Notes: generated by a model not told the origin, from the letters alone. 64,000 nucleotides of DNA from Enterobacter asburiae (GCF_024599655.1 NZ_CP102247.1:1612001-1676000); one strand, 5' to 3'. Shown: positions 35,169 through 44,617, numbered from the stretch's first letter. Numbers and translations are program-made.

Positions 35169-36191
35169 ATGATCACCATTCGTGACGTCGCCCGTCAGGC
35201 GGGCGTTTCTGTGGCTACCGTCTCGCGCGTGCTGAACAACAGCGCGCTGGTCAGCCCTGAAACCCGTGAAACCGTAATGAAAGCCGTGACCCAGCTCGGG
35301 TACCGGCCCAATGCCAATGCCCAGGCGCTTGCGACGCAGGTCAGCGACACCATCGGCGTGGTGGTGATGGATGTATCGGATGCCTTTTTCGGCGCGCTGG
35401 TGAAAGCGGTCGACGTGGTCGCCCAGCAGCATCAGAAGTATGTCCTGATCGGCAATAGCTATCATGAGGCGGAAAAAGAGCGCCATGCCATCGAAGTGCT
35501 GATTCGCCAGCGCTGTAATGCCTTGATTGTCCACTCAAAAGCCTTGAGCGATGAAGAGCTAACCGGCTTTATGGATCAGATCCCGGGCATGGTGCTGATC
35601 AACCGCATCGTTCCCGGCTATGCCCATCGCTGCGTTGGGCTGGATAACGTCAGCGGCGCCATGATGGCCACGAAGATGCTCATCAACAACGGGCATCAGC
35701 GGATCGGTTATCTGGCCTCCAGCCATCATATTGAAGATGACGACCTGCGGCGCGAGGGGTGGCAAAACGCCCTGAAAGAGCACGGCATTACGCCGTCAGA
35801 AAGCTGGACGGGCACCGGTACGCCGGACATGCAGGGCGGTGAGGCGGCAATGGTGGAGCTGCTGGGCCGCAACCTGCAGCTTTCTGCGGTGTTTGCCTAT
35901 AACGACAGCATGGCGGCAGGGGCCCTGACGGCGCTGAAGGATAACGGCATTGCGGTGCCACAGCATTTATCACTCATTGGCTTTGATGATATTCCGATTG
36001 CCCGTTACACCGACCCGCAGCTGACAACGGTGCGCTACCCCATTGCCTCTATGGCGAAACTGGCGACTGAGCTGGCGTTACAGGGGGCGGCAGGACTGCT
36101 GGATCCGGGTGCAACGCACTGTTTCATGCCGACTTTAGTGCGTCGCCACTCCGTCGCGGCCCGGCAAATTGTGGTTCCGATCACTAACTGA
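35169..36191 (+). CDS. galS: Galactose isorepressor GalS
   Basis: 340 residues. The LacI-type helix-turn-helix ITIRDVARQAGVSVATVSRV is at the N-terminus, the hinge helix NAQALATQ near 48-55, and a periplasmic-binding-like galactose domain fills the rest. It represses mglBAC and itself, relieved by galactose or fucose. ATG 35169 has AAGGA eight bases upstream; another ATG nine bases earlier is less well placed. Both its own promoter and that of mglB carry Gal operators. Confidence 0.95.
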   Translation: MITIRDVARQAGVSVATVSRVLNNSALVSPETRETVMKAVTQLGYRPNANAQALATQVSDTIGVVVMDVSDAFFGALVKAVDVVAQQHQKYVLIGNSYHEAEKERHAIEVLIRQRCNALIVHSKALSDEELTGFMDQIPGMVLINRIVPGYAHRCVGLDNVSGAMMATKMLINNGHQRIGYLASSHHIEDDDLRREGWQNALKEHGITPSESWTGTGTPDMQGGEAAMVELLGRNLQLSAVFAYNDSMAAGALTALKDNGIAVPQHLSLIGFDDIPIARYTDPQLTTVRYPIASMAKLATELALQGAAGLLDPGATHCFMPTLVRRHSVAARQIVVPITN

Positions 36192-36204
36192 TTACATCAG
36201 GTGA

Positions 36205-36218
36205 TGTAACCGTTTTCA
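36205..36218. promoter_or_regulatory. Gal-type operator upstream of mglB
   Basis: TGTAACCGTTTTCA, preceded by GA, matches the Gal operator consensus and directly abuts the CRP site. GalS bound here would repress mglBAC. Confidence 0.8.
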
Positions 36219-36221
36219 ATC

Positions 36222-36264
36222 TGTGAGTAAATTCACAGTATCTTAACAAGGCGCTGACTATGAT
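36222..36264 (+). promoter_or_regulatory. CRP-dependent mglB promoter
   Basis: TGTGAGTAAATTCACA (36222-36237) is a perfect CRP site. TATGAT (36259-36264) is a good -10, and the distance fits a class II promoter with CRP centred about 41 bases before the start. No -35 consensus is needed in that arrangement. About 210 bases of leader follow. Confidence 0.82.
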
Positions 36265-36485
36265 GTCAGCGTTTTAGGGGCTGAAACGCTATGTAACGGT
36301 GATTATTCACTTTCACCATAGCCAATGTGCCGCAAACAACGAATAAAACGCATTTCTGGAGCGTTACCGACCACGGAAGATAGAAATTTTATAAGTGAAC
36401 GTCGGCTGTCAGTAACGTTTTATTAACACCTGCCCGCCGATCGTTATTCACAAGAACTACCCTGCATAAAAAAACCGGAGATACC

Positions 36486-37484
36486 ATGAATAAGAAGGTG
36501 TTGACCCTGTCTGCTGTAATGGCAAGCATGCTTTTTGGTGCAGCAGCGCACGCTGCGGATACCCGTATTGGTGTGACCATCTATAAATACGACGACAACT
36601 TCATGTCTGTTGTGCGTAAAGCGATTGAGAAAGATGCGAAAGCAGCGCCAGACGTTCAGCTGCTGATGAACGACTCCCAGAACGACCAGTCCAAACAGAA
36701 CGACCAGATCGACGTTCTGCTGGCGAAAGGCGTGAAAGCCCTGGCCATCAACCTGGTTGACCCGGCCGCAGCAGGCACGGTTATTGAAAAAGCGCGCGGC
36801 CAGAACGTGCCAATCGTCTTCTTCAACAAAGAACCTTCCCGTAAGGCGCTGGATAGCTACGATAAAGCGTATTACGTCGGTACCGACTCCAAAGAGTCCG
36901 GTATTATTCAGGGCGATCTGATCGCCAAACACTGGGCGGCGAACCCGAACTGGGACCTGAACAAAGACGGTCAAATTCAGTTCGTACTGCTGAAAGGCGA
37001 ACCCGGCCACCCGGATGCTGAAGCCCGTACCACTTACGTTATCAAAGAGCTGAACGACAAGGGTCTGAAAACCCAGCAGCTGGCGTTAGATACCGCGATG
37101 TGGGATACCGCTCAGGCGAAAGATAAGATGGACGCGTGGCTGTCCGGCCCTAACGCGAACAAAATCGAAGTGGTTATCGCCAACAACGATGCGATGGCAA
37201 TGGGTGCGGTAGAAGCGCTGAAAGCGCACAACAAATCCTCCATTCCTGTGTTCGGCGTCGATGCGCTACCGGAAGCACTGGCGCTGGTTAAATCTGGTGC
37301 AATGGCCGGTACCGTTCTGAACGATGCCAACAACCAGGCGAAAGCGACCTTCGATCTGGCGAAAAACCTGGCCGACGGTAAAGGTGCGGCTGATGGCACC
37401 AACTGGAAAATTGAAAACAAAATCGTTCGCGTACCTTACGTGGGCGTAGACCAGTCCAACCTGGCTGAGTTCATCGGTAAATAA
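36486..37484 (+). CDS. mglB: D-galactose/D-glucose periplasmic binding protein MglB
   Basis: 332 residues. The signal peptide ends at AHA before ADTRIG (cleavage after 23). Two Rossmann lobes follow; the calcium-binding loop DLNKDGQIQ is at about 157-165. It feeds MglAC and is also a ligand carrier for the Trg chemoreceptor. ATG 36486 is preceded by CCGGAGATACC. It is separated from mglA by a hairpin, consistent with higher expression of the binding protein. Confidence 0.97.
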   Translation: MNKKVLTLSAVMASMLFGAAAHAADTRIGVTIYKYDDNFMSVVRKAIEKDAKAAPDVQLLMNDSQNDQSKQNDQIDVLLAKGVKALAINLVDPAAAGTVIEKARGQNVPIVFFNKEPSRKALDSYDKAYYVGTDSKESGIIQGDLIAKHWAANPNWDLNKDGQIQFVLLKGEPGHPDAEARTTYVIKELNDKGLKTQQLALDTAMWDTAQAKDKMDAWLSGPNANKIEVVIANNDAMAMGAVEALKAHNKSSIPVFGVDALPEALALVKSGAMAGTVLNDANNQAKATFDLAKNLADGKGAADGTNWKIENKIVRVPYVGVDQSNLAEFIGK

Positions 37485-37505
37485 GTTAGCGGTACTGTCT
37501 CCACT

Positions 37506-37529
37506 GGGCGCAATTCGTTGCGCCCTTTT
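37506..37529 (+). terminator. Attenuating hairpin between mglB and mglA
   Basis: GGGCGCAA (37506-37513), loop TTCG and TTGCGCCC form a perfect eight-pair stem followed by TTTT. Inside an operon this probably stops part of the transcripts or protects the mglB message. Confidence 0.75.
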
Positions 37530-37563
37530 ATAACGCGATATGCGAGGCCAACAAGGTATAATT

Positions 37564-39084
37564 ATGGTCAGCACAAATACTCAGTCATCCGGTGAATACC
37601 TGTTGGAAATGAGCGGTATCAACAAGTCATTTCCCGGCGTTAAGGCACTCGATAATGTTAATTTAAAAGTTCGTCCTCACTCTATTCATGCCCTGATGGG
37701 GGAGAACGGTGCGGGTAAATCAACATTATTAAAATGTCTTTTTGGGATCTATCAAAAAGATTCTGGCAGCATTCTTTTTCAGGGGAAAGAGATCGATTTC
37801 CATTCAGCGAAAGAAGCACTGGAAAACGGTATCTCGATGGTTCACCAGGAATTAAACCTGGTGCTGCAGCGTTCAGTCATGGATAACATGTGGTTGGGGC
37901 GTTATCCAACCAAGGGTGTCTTTGTCGACCAGGACAAAATGTATCGCGACACCAAAGCGATTTTCGATGAGCTGGATATTGATATCGATCCGCGCGCTCG
38001 CGTGGGGACATTATCCGTTTCCCAGATGCAGATGATCGAAATCGCCAAAGCGTTCTCCTATGATGCGAAAATCGTGATCATGGACGAACCGACATCGTCA
38101 TTAACGGAAAAAGAGGTTAATCACCTTTTTACCATCATTCGTAAGCTAAAAGATCGCGGCTGCGGCATTGTGTATATCTCCCACAAAATGGAAGAGATCT
38201 TCCAGCTGTGCGATGAGATCACCATCCTGCGCGACGGTCAGTGGATTGCCACGCAGCCGCTGGAAGGGCTGGACATGGACAAGATCATCGCCATGATGGT
38301 CGGCCGTTCCCTGAACCAGCGCTTCCCGGACAAAGAAAACAAGCCGGGCGAAGTGATCCTGGAAGTGCGCAATCTGACCTCGTTACGCCAGCCTTCCATC
38401 CGCGATGTCTCCTTCGACCTGCACAAGGGTGAAATCCTGGGGATTGCCGGTCTGGTCGGCGCAAAACGCACCGATATCGTGGAAACCCTGTTTGGCATCC
38501 GTGAGAAAGCTCAGGGCACCATTACGCTTCACGGAAAGAAAATCAATAACCATAACGCCAACGAAGCCATTAATAATGGTTTTGCGCTGGTGACGGAAGA
38601 GCGTCGTTCGACCGGTATTTATGCCTATCTGGATATTAACTTTAACTCGTTAATTTCTAACATTCGCAATTACAAAAACAAAGTCGGACTGCTGGATAAC
38701 TCACGCATGAAGAGCGATACCCAATGGGTTATTGACTCTATGCGCGTGAAAACGCCAGGACACCGCACCCAAATTGGTTCGCTGTCAGGCGGTAACCAGC
38801 AGAAAGTCATTATCGGGCGTTGGTTATTAACCCAGCCAGAAATTCTGATGCTGGATGAACCGACCCGCGGTATTGACGTCGGCGCGAAGTTTGAAATTTA
38901 TCAGCTGATTGCCGAGCTGGCGAAAAAGAATAAAGGGATCATTATTATTTCTTCCGAAATGCCGGAATTGTTAGGGATCACAGACCGTATTCTGGTTATG
39001 AGCAATGGTCTCGTTGCCGGTATTGTTGACACCAAAACGACAACGCAAAACGAAATTTTGCGTCTTGCGTCTTTGCACCTTTAA
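37564..39084 (+). CDS. mglA: Galactose/methyl galactoside importer ATPase MglA
   Basis: 506 residues with two fused ABC domains of the carbohydrate (CUT2) type. The first has Walker A GENGAGKST and Walker B VIMDEPTSSL. The second has the degenerate P-loop region GLVGAKRTDIV and signature LSGGNQQK with LMLDEPTRGID. Such asymmetry is normal for CUT2 ATPases. ATG 37564 gives the family start MVSTNTQSSGEYLLEM; an upstream in-frame start lacks a binding site. Confidence 0.96.
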   Translation: MVSTNTQSSGEYLLEMSGINKSFPGVKALDNVNLKVRPHSIHALMGENGAGKSTLLKCLFGIYQKDSGSILFQGKEIDFHSAKEALENGISMVHQELNLVLQRSVMDNMWLGRYPTKGVFVDQDKMYRDTKAIFDELDIDIDPRARVGTLSVSQMQMIEIAKAFSYDAKIVIMDEPTSSLTEKEVNHLFTIIRKLKDRGCGIVYISHKMEEIFQLCDEITILRDGQWIATQPLEGLDMDKIIAMMVGRSLNQRFPDKENKPGEVILEVRNLTSLRQPSIRDVSFDLHKGEILGIAGLVGAKRTDIVETLFGIREKAQGTITLHGKKINNHNANEAINNGFALVTEERRSTGIYAYLDINFNSLISNIRNYKNKVGLLDNSRMKSDTQWVIDSMRVKTPGHRTQIGSLSGGNQQKVIIGRWLLTQPEILMLDEPTRGIDVGAKFEIYQLIAELAKKNKGIIIISSEMPELLGITDRILVMSNGLVAGIVDTKTTTQNEILRLASLHL

Positions 39085-39099
39085 GATCAGGGGCTCCTC

Positions 39100-40110
39100 A
39101 TGAGTGCGTTAAATAAAAAAAGTTTTCTCACTTACCTGAAAGAAGGCGGTATTTACGTTGTTCTTTTAGTACTGCTGGCTATCATTATTTTCCAGGACCC
39201 TACGTTCTTAAGCCTGCTGAACCTGAGTAACATTCTGACCCAGTCCTCCGTGCGTATTATCATTGCGCTGGGCGTGGCGGGCCTGATCGTGACCCAGGGG
39301 ACGGACCTTTCTGCCGGTCGCCAGGTGGGGCTGGCGGCGGTTATCGCGGCAACCCTGCTGCAGTCGATGGAAAACGCCAACAAGGTCTTCCCGGAAATGG
39401 CCACCATGCCGATTTTCGTGGTGATCCTGATTGTCTGCGCCATCGGTGCGGTGATTGGTCTGATCAACGGTATTATCATCGCCTACCTGAACGTGACGCC
39501 GTTTATCACCACGCTGGGTACGATGATCATCGTTTACGGTATCAACTCCCTGTACTACGACTTTGTCGGTGCTTCACCTATCTCGGGTTTTGACAGCGGC
39601 TTCTCGACCTTTACGCAAGGGTTTATCGCGCTGGGCAGCTTCCGCCTGTCCTATATCACCTTCTATGCGCTGATCGCGGTGGCCTTCGTCTGGATCCTGT
39701 GGAACAAAACGCGCTTTGGTAAAAACATCTTCGCAATCGGCGGTAACCCGGAAGCGGCGAAGGTCTCCGGCGTAAACGTTGCCCTGAACCTGCTCTTCAT
39801 CTATGCGCTGTCCGGCGTGTTCTACGCCTTCGGCGGGATGCTGGAAGCGGGCCGTATCGGCTCTGCAACCAACAACCTTGGCTTCATGTACGAGCTGGAT
39901 GCAATCGCAGCCTGCGTGGTGGGCGGCGTCTCCTTCAGCGGCGGCGTCGGTACCGTACTGGGCGTGGTGACCGGTGTGATCATCTTCACCGTCATCAACT
40001 ACGGGTTAACCTACATTGGCGTGAACCCGTACTGGCAGTACATCATCAAAGGCGCCATCATTATCTTCGCGGTTGCGCTGGATTCACTGAAGTACGCGCG
40101 TAAGAAGTAA
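39100..40110 (+). CDS. mglC: Galactose/methyl galactoside importer permease MglC
   Basis: 336 residues with about ten helices of the BPD_transp_2 (CUT2 permease) family. GTDLSAGRQVGLAAV near 67-81 and the ATPase-contact segment FAIGGNPEAAKVSGVNV are characteristic. It ends the mglBAC operon, following mglA by 15 bases, and is closed by a strong terminator. Confidence 0.96.
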   Translation: MSALNKKSFLTYLKEGGIYVVLLVLLAIIIFQDPTFLSLLNLSNILTQSSVRIIIALGVAGLIVTQGTDLSAGRQVGLAAVIAATLLQSMENANKVFPEMATMPIFVVILIVCAIGAVIGLINGIIIAYLNVTPFITTLGTMIIVYGINSLYYDFVGASPISGFDSGFSTFTQGFIALGSFRLSYITFYALIAVAFVWILWNKTRFGKNIFAIGGNPEAAKVSGVNVALNLLFIYALSGVFYAFGGMLEAGRIGSATNNLGFMYELDAIAACVVGGVSFSGGVGTVLGVVTGVIIFTVINYGLTYIGVNPYWQYIIKGAIIIFAVALDSLKYARKK

Positions 40111-40129
40111 TTGCTCCTCGCGTTATCCG

Positions 40130-40154
40130 GCCCGCTCATCGAGCGGGCTTTTTT
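40130..40154 (+). terminator. Rho-independent terminator after mglC
   Basis: GCCCGCTC (40130-40137), loop ATC and GAGCGGGC (40141-40148) are followed by six T residues. Confidence 0.92.
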
Positions 40155-40159
40155 ATGCC

Positions 40160-41566
40160 TTATGCCAGCTGTGACTCCTCTCGGGTCACGATGCGTTCAA
40201 ACCAGTCGAGTTCAGAGAGCTTGCAGGCAACCCACTGTTCGGAAAAGGCGTCGCCCAGGCTGTCGGTGAGGTACTGACAGCGGGCAAAGGTCTCAATCGC
40301 CTCCTGCTGAAACAGCGGCAGTTCAGGCCGATCGAGCTGCGGTTCGGGCAACTCCTCCTCGTCGATGTATTCCAGCCCGTACAGCATGCCGGTGAGGATA
40401 GTGGCTGCCACCAGATACGGATTGGCATCAGCCCCGGCCAGCCGGTATTCGATGCGACGGTTGTGGTCATCCGAGCAGGGAATACGCAAAGCGGCGGAGC
40501 GGGTGTTATAGCCCCAGGAGTTAAATACGGGTTCGGTCAGGTTTTTACGCAGGCGACGAAACGCGTTGACGCCCGGCGCAAGAATGGCGATAGAGGCGGG
40601 CATCAGCGCCAGCTGGCCCGCGATGCACAAACGCATCATGCTGTTAAGCGCGTTCACCGGGGAAGCAAAGACGTTTTCGCCGTGACGATTGTTCAGGCTG
40701 AAATGGAAGTGCAGGCCGCTGCCGGAGAGCTGGCTGAAAGGCTTAGCCATAAAGTTGGCCCTCAGGCCGTGCTTTTCGGCAACGTATCGGGTCAGGCGAC
40801 GAAGCGCCAGCACGTTATCACAAACCTCAACGACGCGATGGCCGTGCTTCAGGTTTAATTCGTACTGACCGGACTCGGCCTCCGCCACGATCCCGGACAG
40901 CGGGATGCGCTGCAGGTGCGCCAGCTGTTCCAGCTCGTCAAACAGCGCCGCATGCGCCGACGAGGTATCCATGTGAAAACAGCCCTGATTTTGCGGATCC
41001 CGATCGTCATGCCCCGTCAGATAGAACTCGATTTCCGGGGCAATCACCGGGAAGAGGCCGTGCTGGTGGAAGCGGGCCAGCACGTTCTGCAGTATCACGC
41101 GTGGCTCAAGCGGGCAGGGGTTATCGTCGCTGTCTTTCATCGTCAGCAGAATCTGCGCGTTGTGCTGCGGATCCTGCGGGCAGGGGCGCAGGGAGCCGGC
41201 GACCGGAACGCAGAGCCGGTCCGGCTCATCATGAAGCGGGGCGGCGATTTTTCCTTTCTGATCCATCGAGTAGACCGAAAGGGGAAAATAACAGCCTTTT
41301 TCCAGGGTCAGCATGCTCTCCACCGACAGACGCTTGCCGCGCATCGTGCCGTTGATGTCGTTCAGGTAAACGTCTACATGTTTCGTCTGCGGGTAACGTT
41401 CCAGATAATCTGCCACTTCTACTGAAATGTTGTGCTGCAGGGCGTCAATTTTTTCATCAAGCCAGAGACCGGAATTGAGTGCGCCAGGAAGCGATAAACC
41501 GGGAAAGTTAAAATACGGACGGAGACTTTTGAGGAAAAACGCATTCATTATTGAGTTCATAGTCAT
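40160..41566 (-). CDS. Glutamine synthetase family protein, PuuA-like
   Basis: 468 residues with the beta-Grasp N-terminal domain (about 40-125, HVDVYLNDINGTMRGKRL) and the catalytic GS domain. Metal and substrate segments PEIEFYL, GQYELNL, SGSGLHFHFSL and IEYRLAGADANPYLVAA are present. The closest family I recognise is PuuA, gamma-glutamylputrescine synthetase, rather than true GlnA, so it probably ligates glutamate to an amine. The N-terminus (about 1-35) has no clear homology, and the start is uncertain because only a weak binding site precedes 41566. In E. coli preTA and yeiS lie at this spot instead. Confidence 0.75.
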   Translation of the reverse strand: MTMNSIMNAFFLKSLRPYFNFPGLSLPGALNSGLWLDEKIDALQHNISVEVADYLERYPQTKHVDVYLNDINGTMRGKRLSVESMLTLEKGCYFPLSVYSMDQKGKIAAPLHDEPDRLCVPVAGSLRPCPQDPQHNAQILLTMKDSDDNPCPLEPRVILQNVLARFHQHGLFPVIAPEIEFYLTGHDDRDPQNQGCFHMDTSSAHAALFDELEQLAHLQRIPLSGIVAEAESGQYELNLKHGHRVVEVCDNVLALRRLTRYVAEKHGLRANFMAKPFSQLSGSGLHFHFSLNNRHGENVFASPVNALNSMMRLCIAGQLALMPASIAILAPGVNAFRRLRKNLTEPVFNSWGYNTRSAALRIPCSDDHNRRIEYRLAGADANPYLVAATILTGMLYGLEYIDEEELPEPQLDRPELPLFQQEAIETFARCQYLTDSLGDAFSEQWVACKLSELDWFERIVTREESQLA

Positions 41567-41672
41567 TCTTCAATGAAGCCGTAGCGGCAGTGAACTCAGC
41601 TTAAAAGAGCCGACGTAAAGGGGGGATAAAAAGCGTCAGGCCCGGCGTAAAGAAAGTATAAAGGCGGTCCTG

Positions 41673-42389
41673 TTATTTCTCTTTTTTCTGCATATCAAGC
41701 AGCTGTTCGGGCGTGACGGCCGGGTAACCCTGCGCGTCTTCCGGTACTTCATGCATCGCCGGAATGGGCACCAGCGGGCCTAAAAAGCGCGGTTCGCGTT
41801 TGAAAATATACAGGTCTGCCAGCGCGCCAAAACGCGCGCCAAACTCGCGGACGCGCACACTCAGCATATCTTTTGGCGACGGCACCGCGTAACACTGCGC
41901 CTGAATGCCCATATGCAGCGCGATAAACAGCGCGCGTTCGCAGTGGAAGCGCTGGGTGATGATGATGAAGTCGTTGGTGTCGAAGACTTTGCGCGTGCGC
42001 ACGATGGAGTCCAGGGTGCGGAATCCGGCGTAGTCGAGCACGATATCGGCAGGGTCCACGCCCGCCGCAATCAGGTCCTTCCGCATCGTCACCGGTTCAT
42101 TGTAGCTTTGCAGGGCGTTATCCCCGCTTAACAGCAGGTAGTTTACCTTCCCGCTGTTGTAGGCGTTCAGCGCGCCCTGAATGCGGTAACGGTAATACTG
42201 GTTAATGACGCCGGTGCGGTAATACTTGGCGGTACCGAGAACCACGCCAACCTGACGATAGGGCAGGTCCTGCAGGTCATCAAAGATGTAGGGGGCGGTT
42301 TTCCAGCTCATCCAGCGGTCGAGACCCAGCACGATCAACAGCAGTATGCCGACCAGGACAGACAGGCTGTAAAAAACGCGCTTTAACAT
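41673..42389 (-). CDS. sanA: Envelope permeability protein SanA
   Basis: 238 residues. One N-terminal membrane helix (about 5-25) anchors a DUF218 domain: VGVVLGTAKYYRTG, YLLLSGDNA and DYAGFRTLDSIVRTRKVF. It matches E. coli SanA throughout. SanA affects vancomycin and SDS tolerance at high temperature, so a role in the outer barrier is accepted but the reaction is unknown. It lies between the GS-like gene and cdd, all on the minus strand. Confidence 0.94.
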   Translation of the reverse strand: MLKRVFYSLSVLVGILLLIVLGLDRWMSWKTAPYIFDDLQDLPYRQVGVVLGTAKYYRTGVINQYYRYRIQGALNAYNSGKVNYLLLSGDNALQSYNEPVTMRKDLIAAGVDPADIVLDYAGFRTLDSIVRTRKVFDTNDFIIITQRFHCERALFIALHMGIQAQCYAVPSPKDMLSVRVREFGARFGALADLYIFKREPRFLGPLVPIPAMHEVPEDAQGYPAVTPEQLLDMQKKEK

Positions 42390-42515
42390 GGAGATGGCTC
42401 GTTCGTGGATGAAATTTAACTCAGGCTACTTTACCCGCCTGGTTAGCGCAAGAAACAGCGACTCAACTGAGGGGTTTTTCAGCAAACTGGCGGGCATTTC
42501 TGCCCGCCGGAAGGA

Positions 42516-43400
42516 TTACGCAAGCAGTATGCGGTCAATTGTCGTACAGCCTAACGCTTTAAGCGTTGCGGCGGTGGCATCCCACTGGATCAGTGGCGCA
42601 TCGGCAATCTCAGCCAGAACGGCGCGCTGAATGTCCGGATAGTCATAGCCGTTCAGGCTCAGCAGGTTAAGCGCGCCCTGCAGCGGAGGCAGGGTTGGGT
42701 TAAACGCGGCGTTTTCCGCATAGCTGCCGCTAAAGATTTGGCCATCACGGCACTGCAGCGCCACGCCGCTCGGAGACTTGCTGTACGGCGTGTGGCTCTT
42801 GTTGGCCGCGCGAATGGCCGCCTGGTTCAGGTCATCGCCGGACAGGGCGTAACCGTGGTCCTGATCGTCCATCAGCAGCGTTTTGATCTCCAGATCTTTA
42901 GGGCCAAACGCGTCAGGCAGATAATCCCCCAGCGTGTGCGGCGCGCGGCCTGGCAGGTTGATGCGCAGCTGCAGTCCGCTGTTCAGCTCGTTCATAAACT
43001 GACGGCAGTGGCCGCAGGGAGTGTAGTTAACGGTAATGGCGCTCAGGGCTTTTTCACCGCGCAGCCAGGCGTGGCTGATGGCGCTCTGCTCGGCGTGAAC
43101 GGTCTGCTGCATGGTCGCGCCCAGGAACTCCATGTTGCCGCCGAAGTACCAGGTGCCGCTGACGCCGCGCGCAATGGCCCCGACGTTAAAGTGGGAGAGA
43201 TCGGCCCGCGCGCAGGCGGCAGCCAGGGGAAGCAGTGCGAAAGCCAGCGCGTCTTCGTCCAGTCCCGTTGCCTGTTTCAGCATCGTGACCTGCTCCGCGG
43301 TCAGCAGGGCGGGGAAGTGTGCATCTGCCAGAACGGGAGCCAGGGCTGACTGCAAATTCTCTGCAAGCTGGGCGAAAGCAGCTTGAAAACGTGGGTGCAT
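42516..43400 (-). CDS. cdd: Cytidine deaminase
   Basis: 294 residues, the two-domain enterobacterial type. The active zinc site uses His102 and Glu104 (VHAEQSA) with Cys129 and Cys132 (PCGHC); the C-terminal half is a degenerate copy of the fold. It deaminates cytidine and deoxycytidine to uridine and deoxyuridine. E. coli cdd is controlled by CRP and CytR, and sites fitting this arrangement lie upstream. Confidence 0.97.
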   Translation of the reverse strand: MHPRFQAAFAQLAENLQSALAPVLADAHFPALLTAEQVTMLKQATGLDEDALAFALLPLAAACARADLSHFNVGAIARGVSGTWYFGGNMEFLGATMQQTVHAEQSAISHAWLRGEKALSAITVNYTPCGHCRQFMNELNSGLQLRINLPGRAPHTLGDYLPDAFGPKDLEIKTLLMDDQDHGYALSGDDLNQAAIRAANKSHTPYSKSPSGVALQCRDGQIFSGSYAENAAFNPTLPPLQGALNLLSLNGYDYPDIQRAVLAEIADAPLIQWDATAATLKALGCTTIDRILLA

Positions 43401-43459
43401 GGCGTTTGCCTCATAAAGGTTAATGGATCGGTAGTTTACGGAGCCGTTAGGGCTTTATA

Positions 43460-43475
43460 TGTGATCCACTTCTCA
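43460..43475. promoter_or_regulatory. CRP site upstream of cdd
   Basis: Read on the minus strand this is TGAGAAGTGGATCACA, matching TGTGA-N6-TCACA at nine of ten positions, 60 bases before the cdd start. It is the expected proximal CRP site of a CytR/CRP promoter. Confidence 0.7.
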
Positions 43476-43504
43476 TTATGTATGCAACTTATGAAATCAA
43501 AATG

Positions 43505-43530
43505 AAATTTGCGCGACGCATCGCAAATTT
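43505..43530. repeat. Inverted repeat at the yohK stop, possible second CRP/CytR site
   Basis: AAATTTGCG (43505-43513) and CGCAAATTT (43522-43530) are perfect complements with eight bases between. The repeat touches the yohK stop codon and lies about 105 bases before cdd. It may be the distal CRP/CytR site of cdd, a weak terminator of yohJK, or both. Confidence 0.5.
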
Positions 43531-44225
43531 TAGCCCATCACCGCCAGAATCAGCGGGAAAATGAACGGGGCCAGCAGGGAAGTGATAATCCCGCAGATCA
43601 CCAGCGCCAGCGAGCTAAACGCCCCTTCCTGATAGTCCAGCTCCGCACAGCGTGCAGTGCCCAGGGCGTGGGAGGCGGTCCCCATCGACAGTCCCCGTGC
43701 CGCTTTAGTATGAATACGCATGCCGTTCAGCAGGGTGTGACCAAACACCGCGCCGAGTATACCGACGAAAATGACGCACATCGCGCTGATGGCCGGAATC
43801 CCGCCGAGGCTGCCACCCACTGCCATCGCGATAGGCGTGGTCACCGATTTAGGCAGAATAGAGGCGGCAATCTGCGGGGAGGCCCCCATCAACAGCGCCA
43901 CCGACGTGCCGGTGATCATCGCCACCAGGCTTCCCACAAAACAGATGGTAATGATGGATTTCCAGCGGGCGCGGATCTGGTGGAGCTGCTCATATAAAGG
44001 AAAGGCGAGCGCCACAACGGCAGGCTGCAGCAGGTCGTTTAAAATTTTGCTGCCGGCAAAATAACGTTCGTAAGGAATACCGGTGAGCAGCAGGAACGGA
44101 ATAATGACCACCATCGCCACCAGCAGCGGGTTCAGCAACGGCATTTTGAAACGTGCGGCAAGCTTGCGCGCGGCGAAGAATACCGCCAGGGTTAACGGCA
44201 GCGACCACCAGATATTGGCCATCAT
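43530..44225 (-). CDS. yohK: LrgB-family membrane protein YohK
   Basis: 231 residues with about seven hydrophobic helices, LrgB/CidB family (PKSVTTPIAMAVGGSLGG near 123-140 is the hallmark). With YohJ it forms an LrgAB-like pair; E. coli YohJK has been implicated in 3-hydroxypropionate tolerance. It overlaps yohJ by four bases (ATGA), so the two are translated together. It lies just upstream of cdd but in its own unit. Confidence 0.92.
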   Translation of the reverse strand: MMANIWWSLPLTLAVFFAARKLAARFKMPLLNPLLVAMVVIIPFLLLTGIPYERYFAGSKILNDLLQPAVVALAFPLYEQLHQIRARWKSIITICFVGSLVAMITGTSVALLMGASPQIAASILPKSVTTPIAMAVGGSLGGIPAISAMCVIFVGILGAVFGHTLLNGMRIHTKAARGLSMGTASHALGTARCAELDYQEGAFSSLALVICGIITSLLAPFIFPLILAVMG

Positions 44226-44617
44226 TTTTTTGTTTTCTCCCCAACCACGTTACGTTCACCGTGCACCAGATGCGAACTCCAGCTCACCACCAGGAAAACC
44301 ACCAGCGTGCTGACCGCGCAGGAGACCACAATCGGGCCGAACTGGGCTTTGAGCAAATCAAAATACTGCATAACCCCGACGCCGATAGGCACGAAAAGCA
44401 GCGCCATATAGCGAATGAGGACGAAGCAGCCGGGGTTGACCCATTTTGCGGGCAGGATTTGCAGCGCCAGCAAAACAAAGAGGATCAGCATACCGATAAT
44501 GCTGCCGGGAATGACGATGGGCAGCAGCGATGCGATGAATATCCCGGCATACAGGCAGGCGTATATCAGGACGAATGCGCGCAGATATTGCCAGATAATG
44601 TTCAATGATTTGCTCAT
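44222..44617 (-). CDS. yohJ: LrgA/CidA-family membrane protein YohJ
   Basis: 131 residues with four hydrophobic helices and the LrgA signature ASLLPIVIPGSIIGMLILF (about 30-48). It is the holin-like partner of YohK. ATG 44617 was chosen because AGGA lies eight bases upstream and the product then matches the family start MSKSLNIIWQYLRAF; an upstream ATG at 44653 adds unrelated residues. Confidence 0.92.
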   Translation of the reverse strand: MSKSLNIIWQYLRAFVLIYACLYAGIFIASLLPIVIPGSIIGMLILFVLLALQILPAKWVNPGCFVLIRYMALLFVPIGVGVMQYFDLLKAQFGPIVVSCAVSTLVVFLVVSWSSHLVHGERNVVGEKTKK

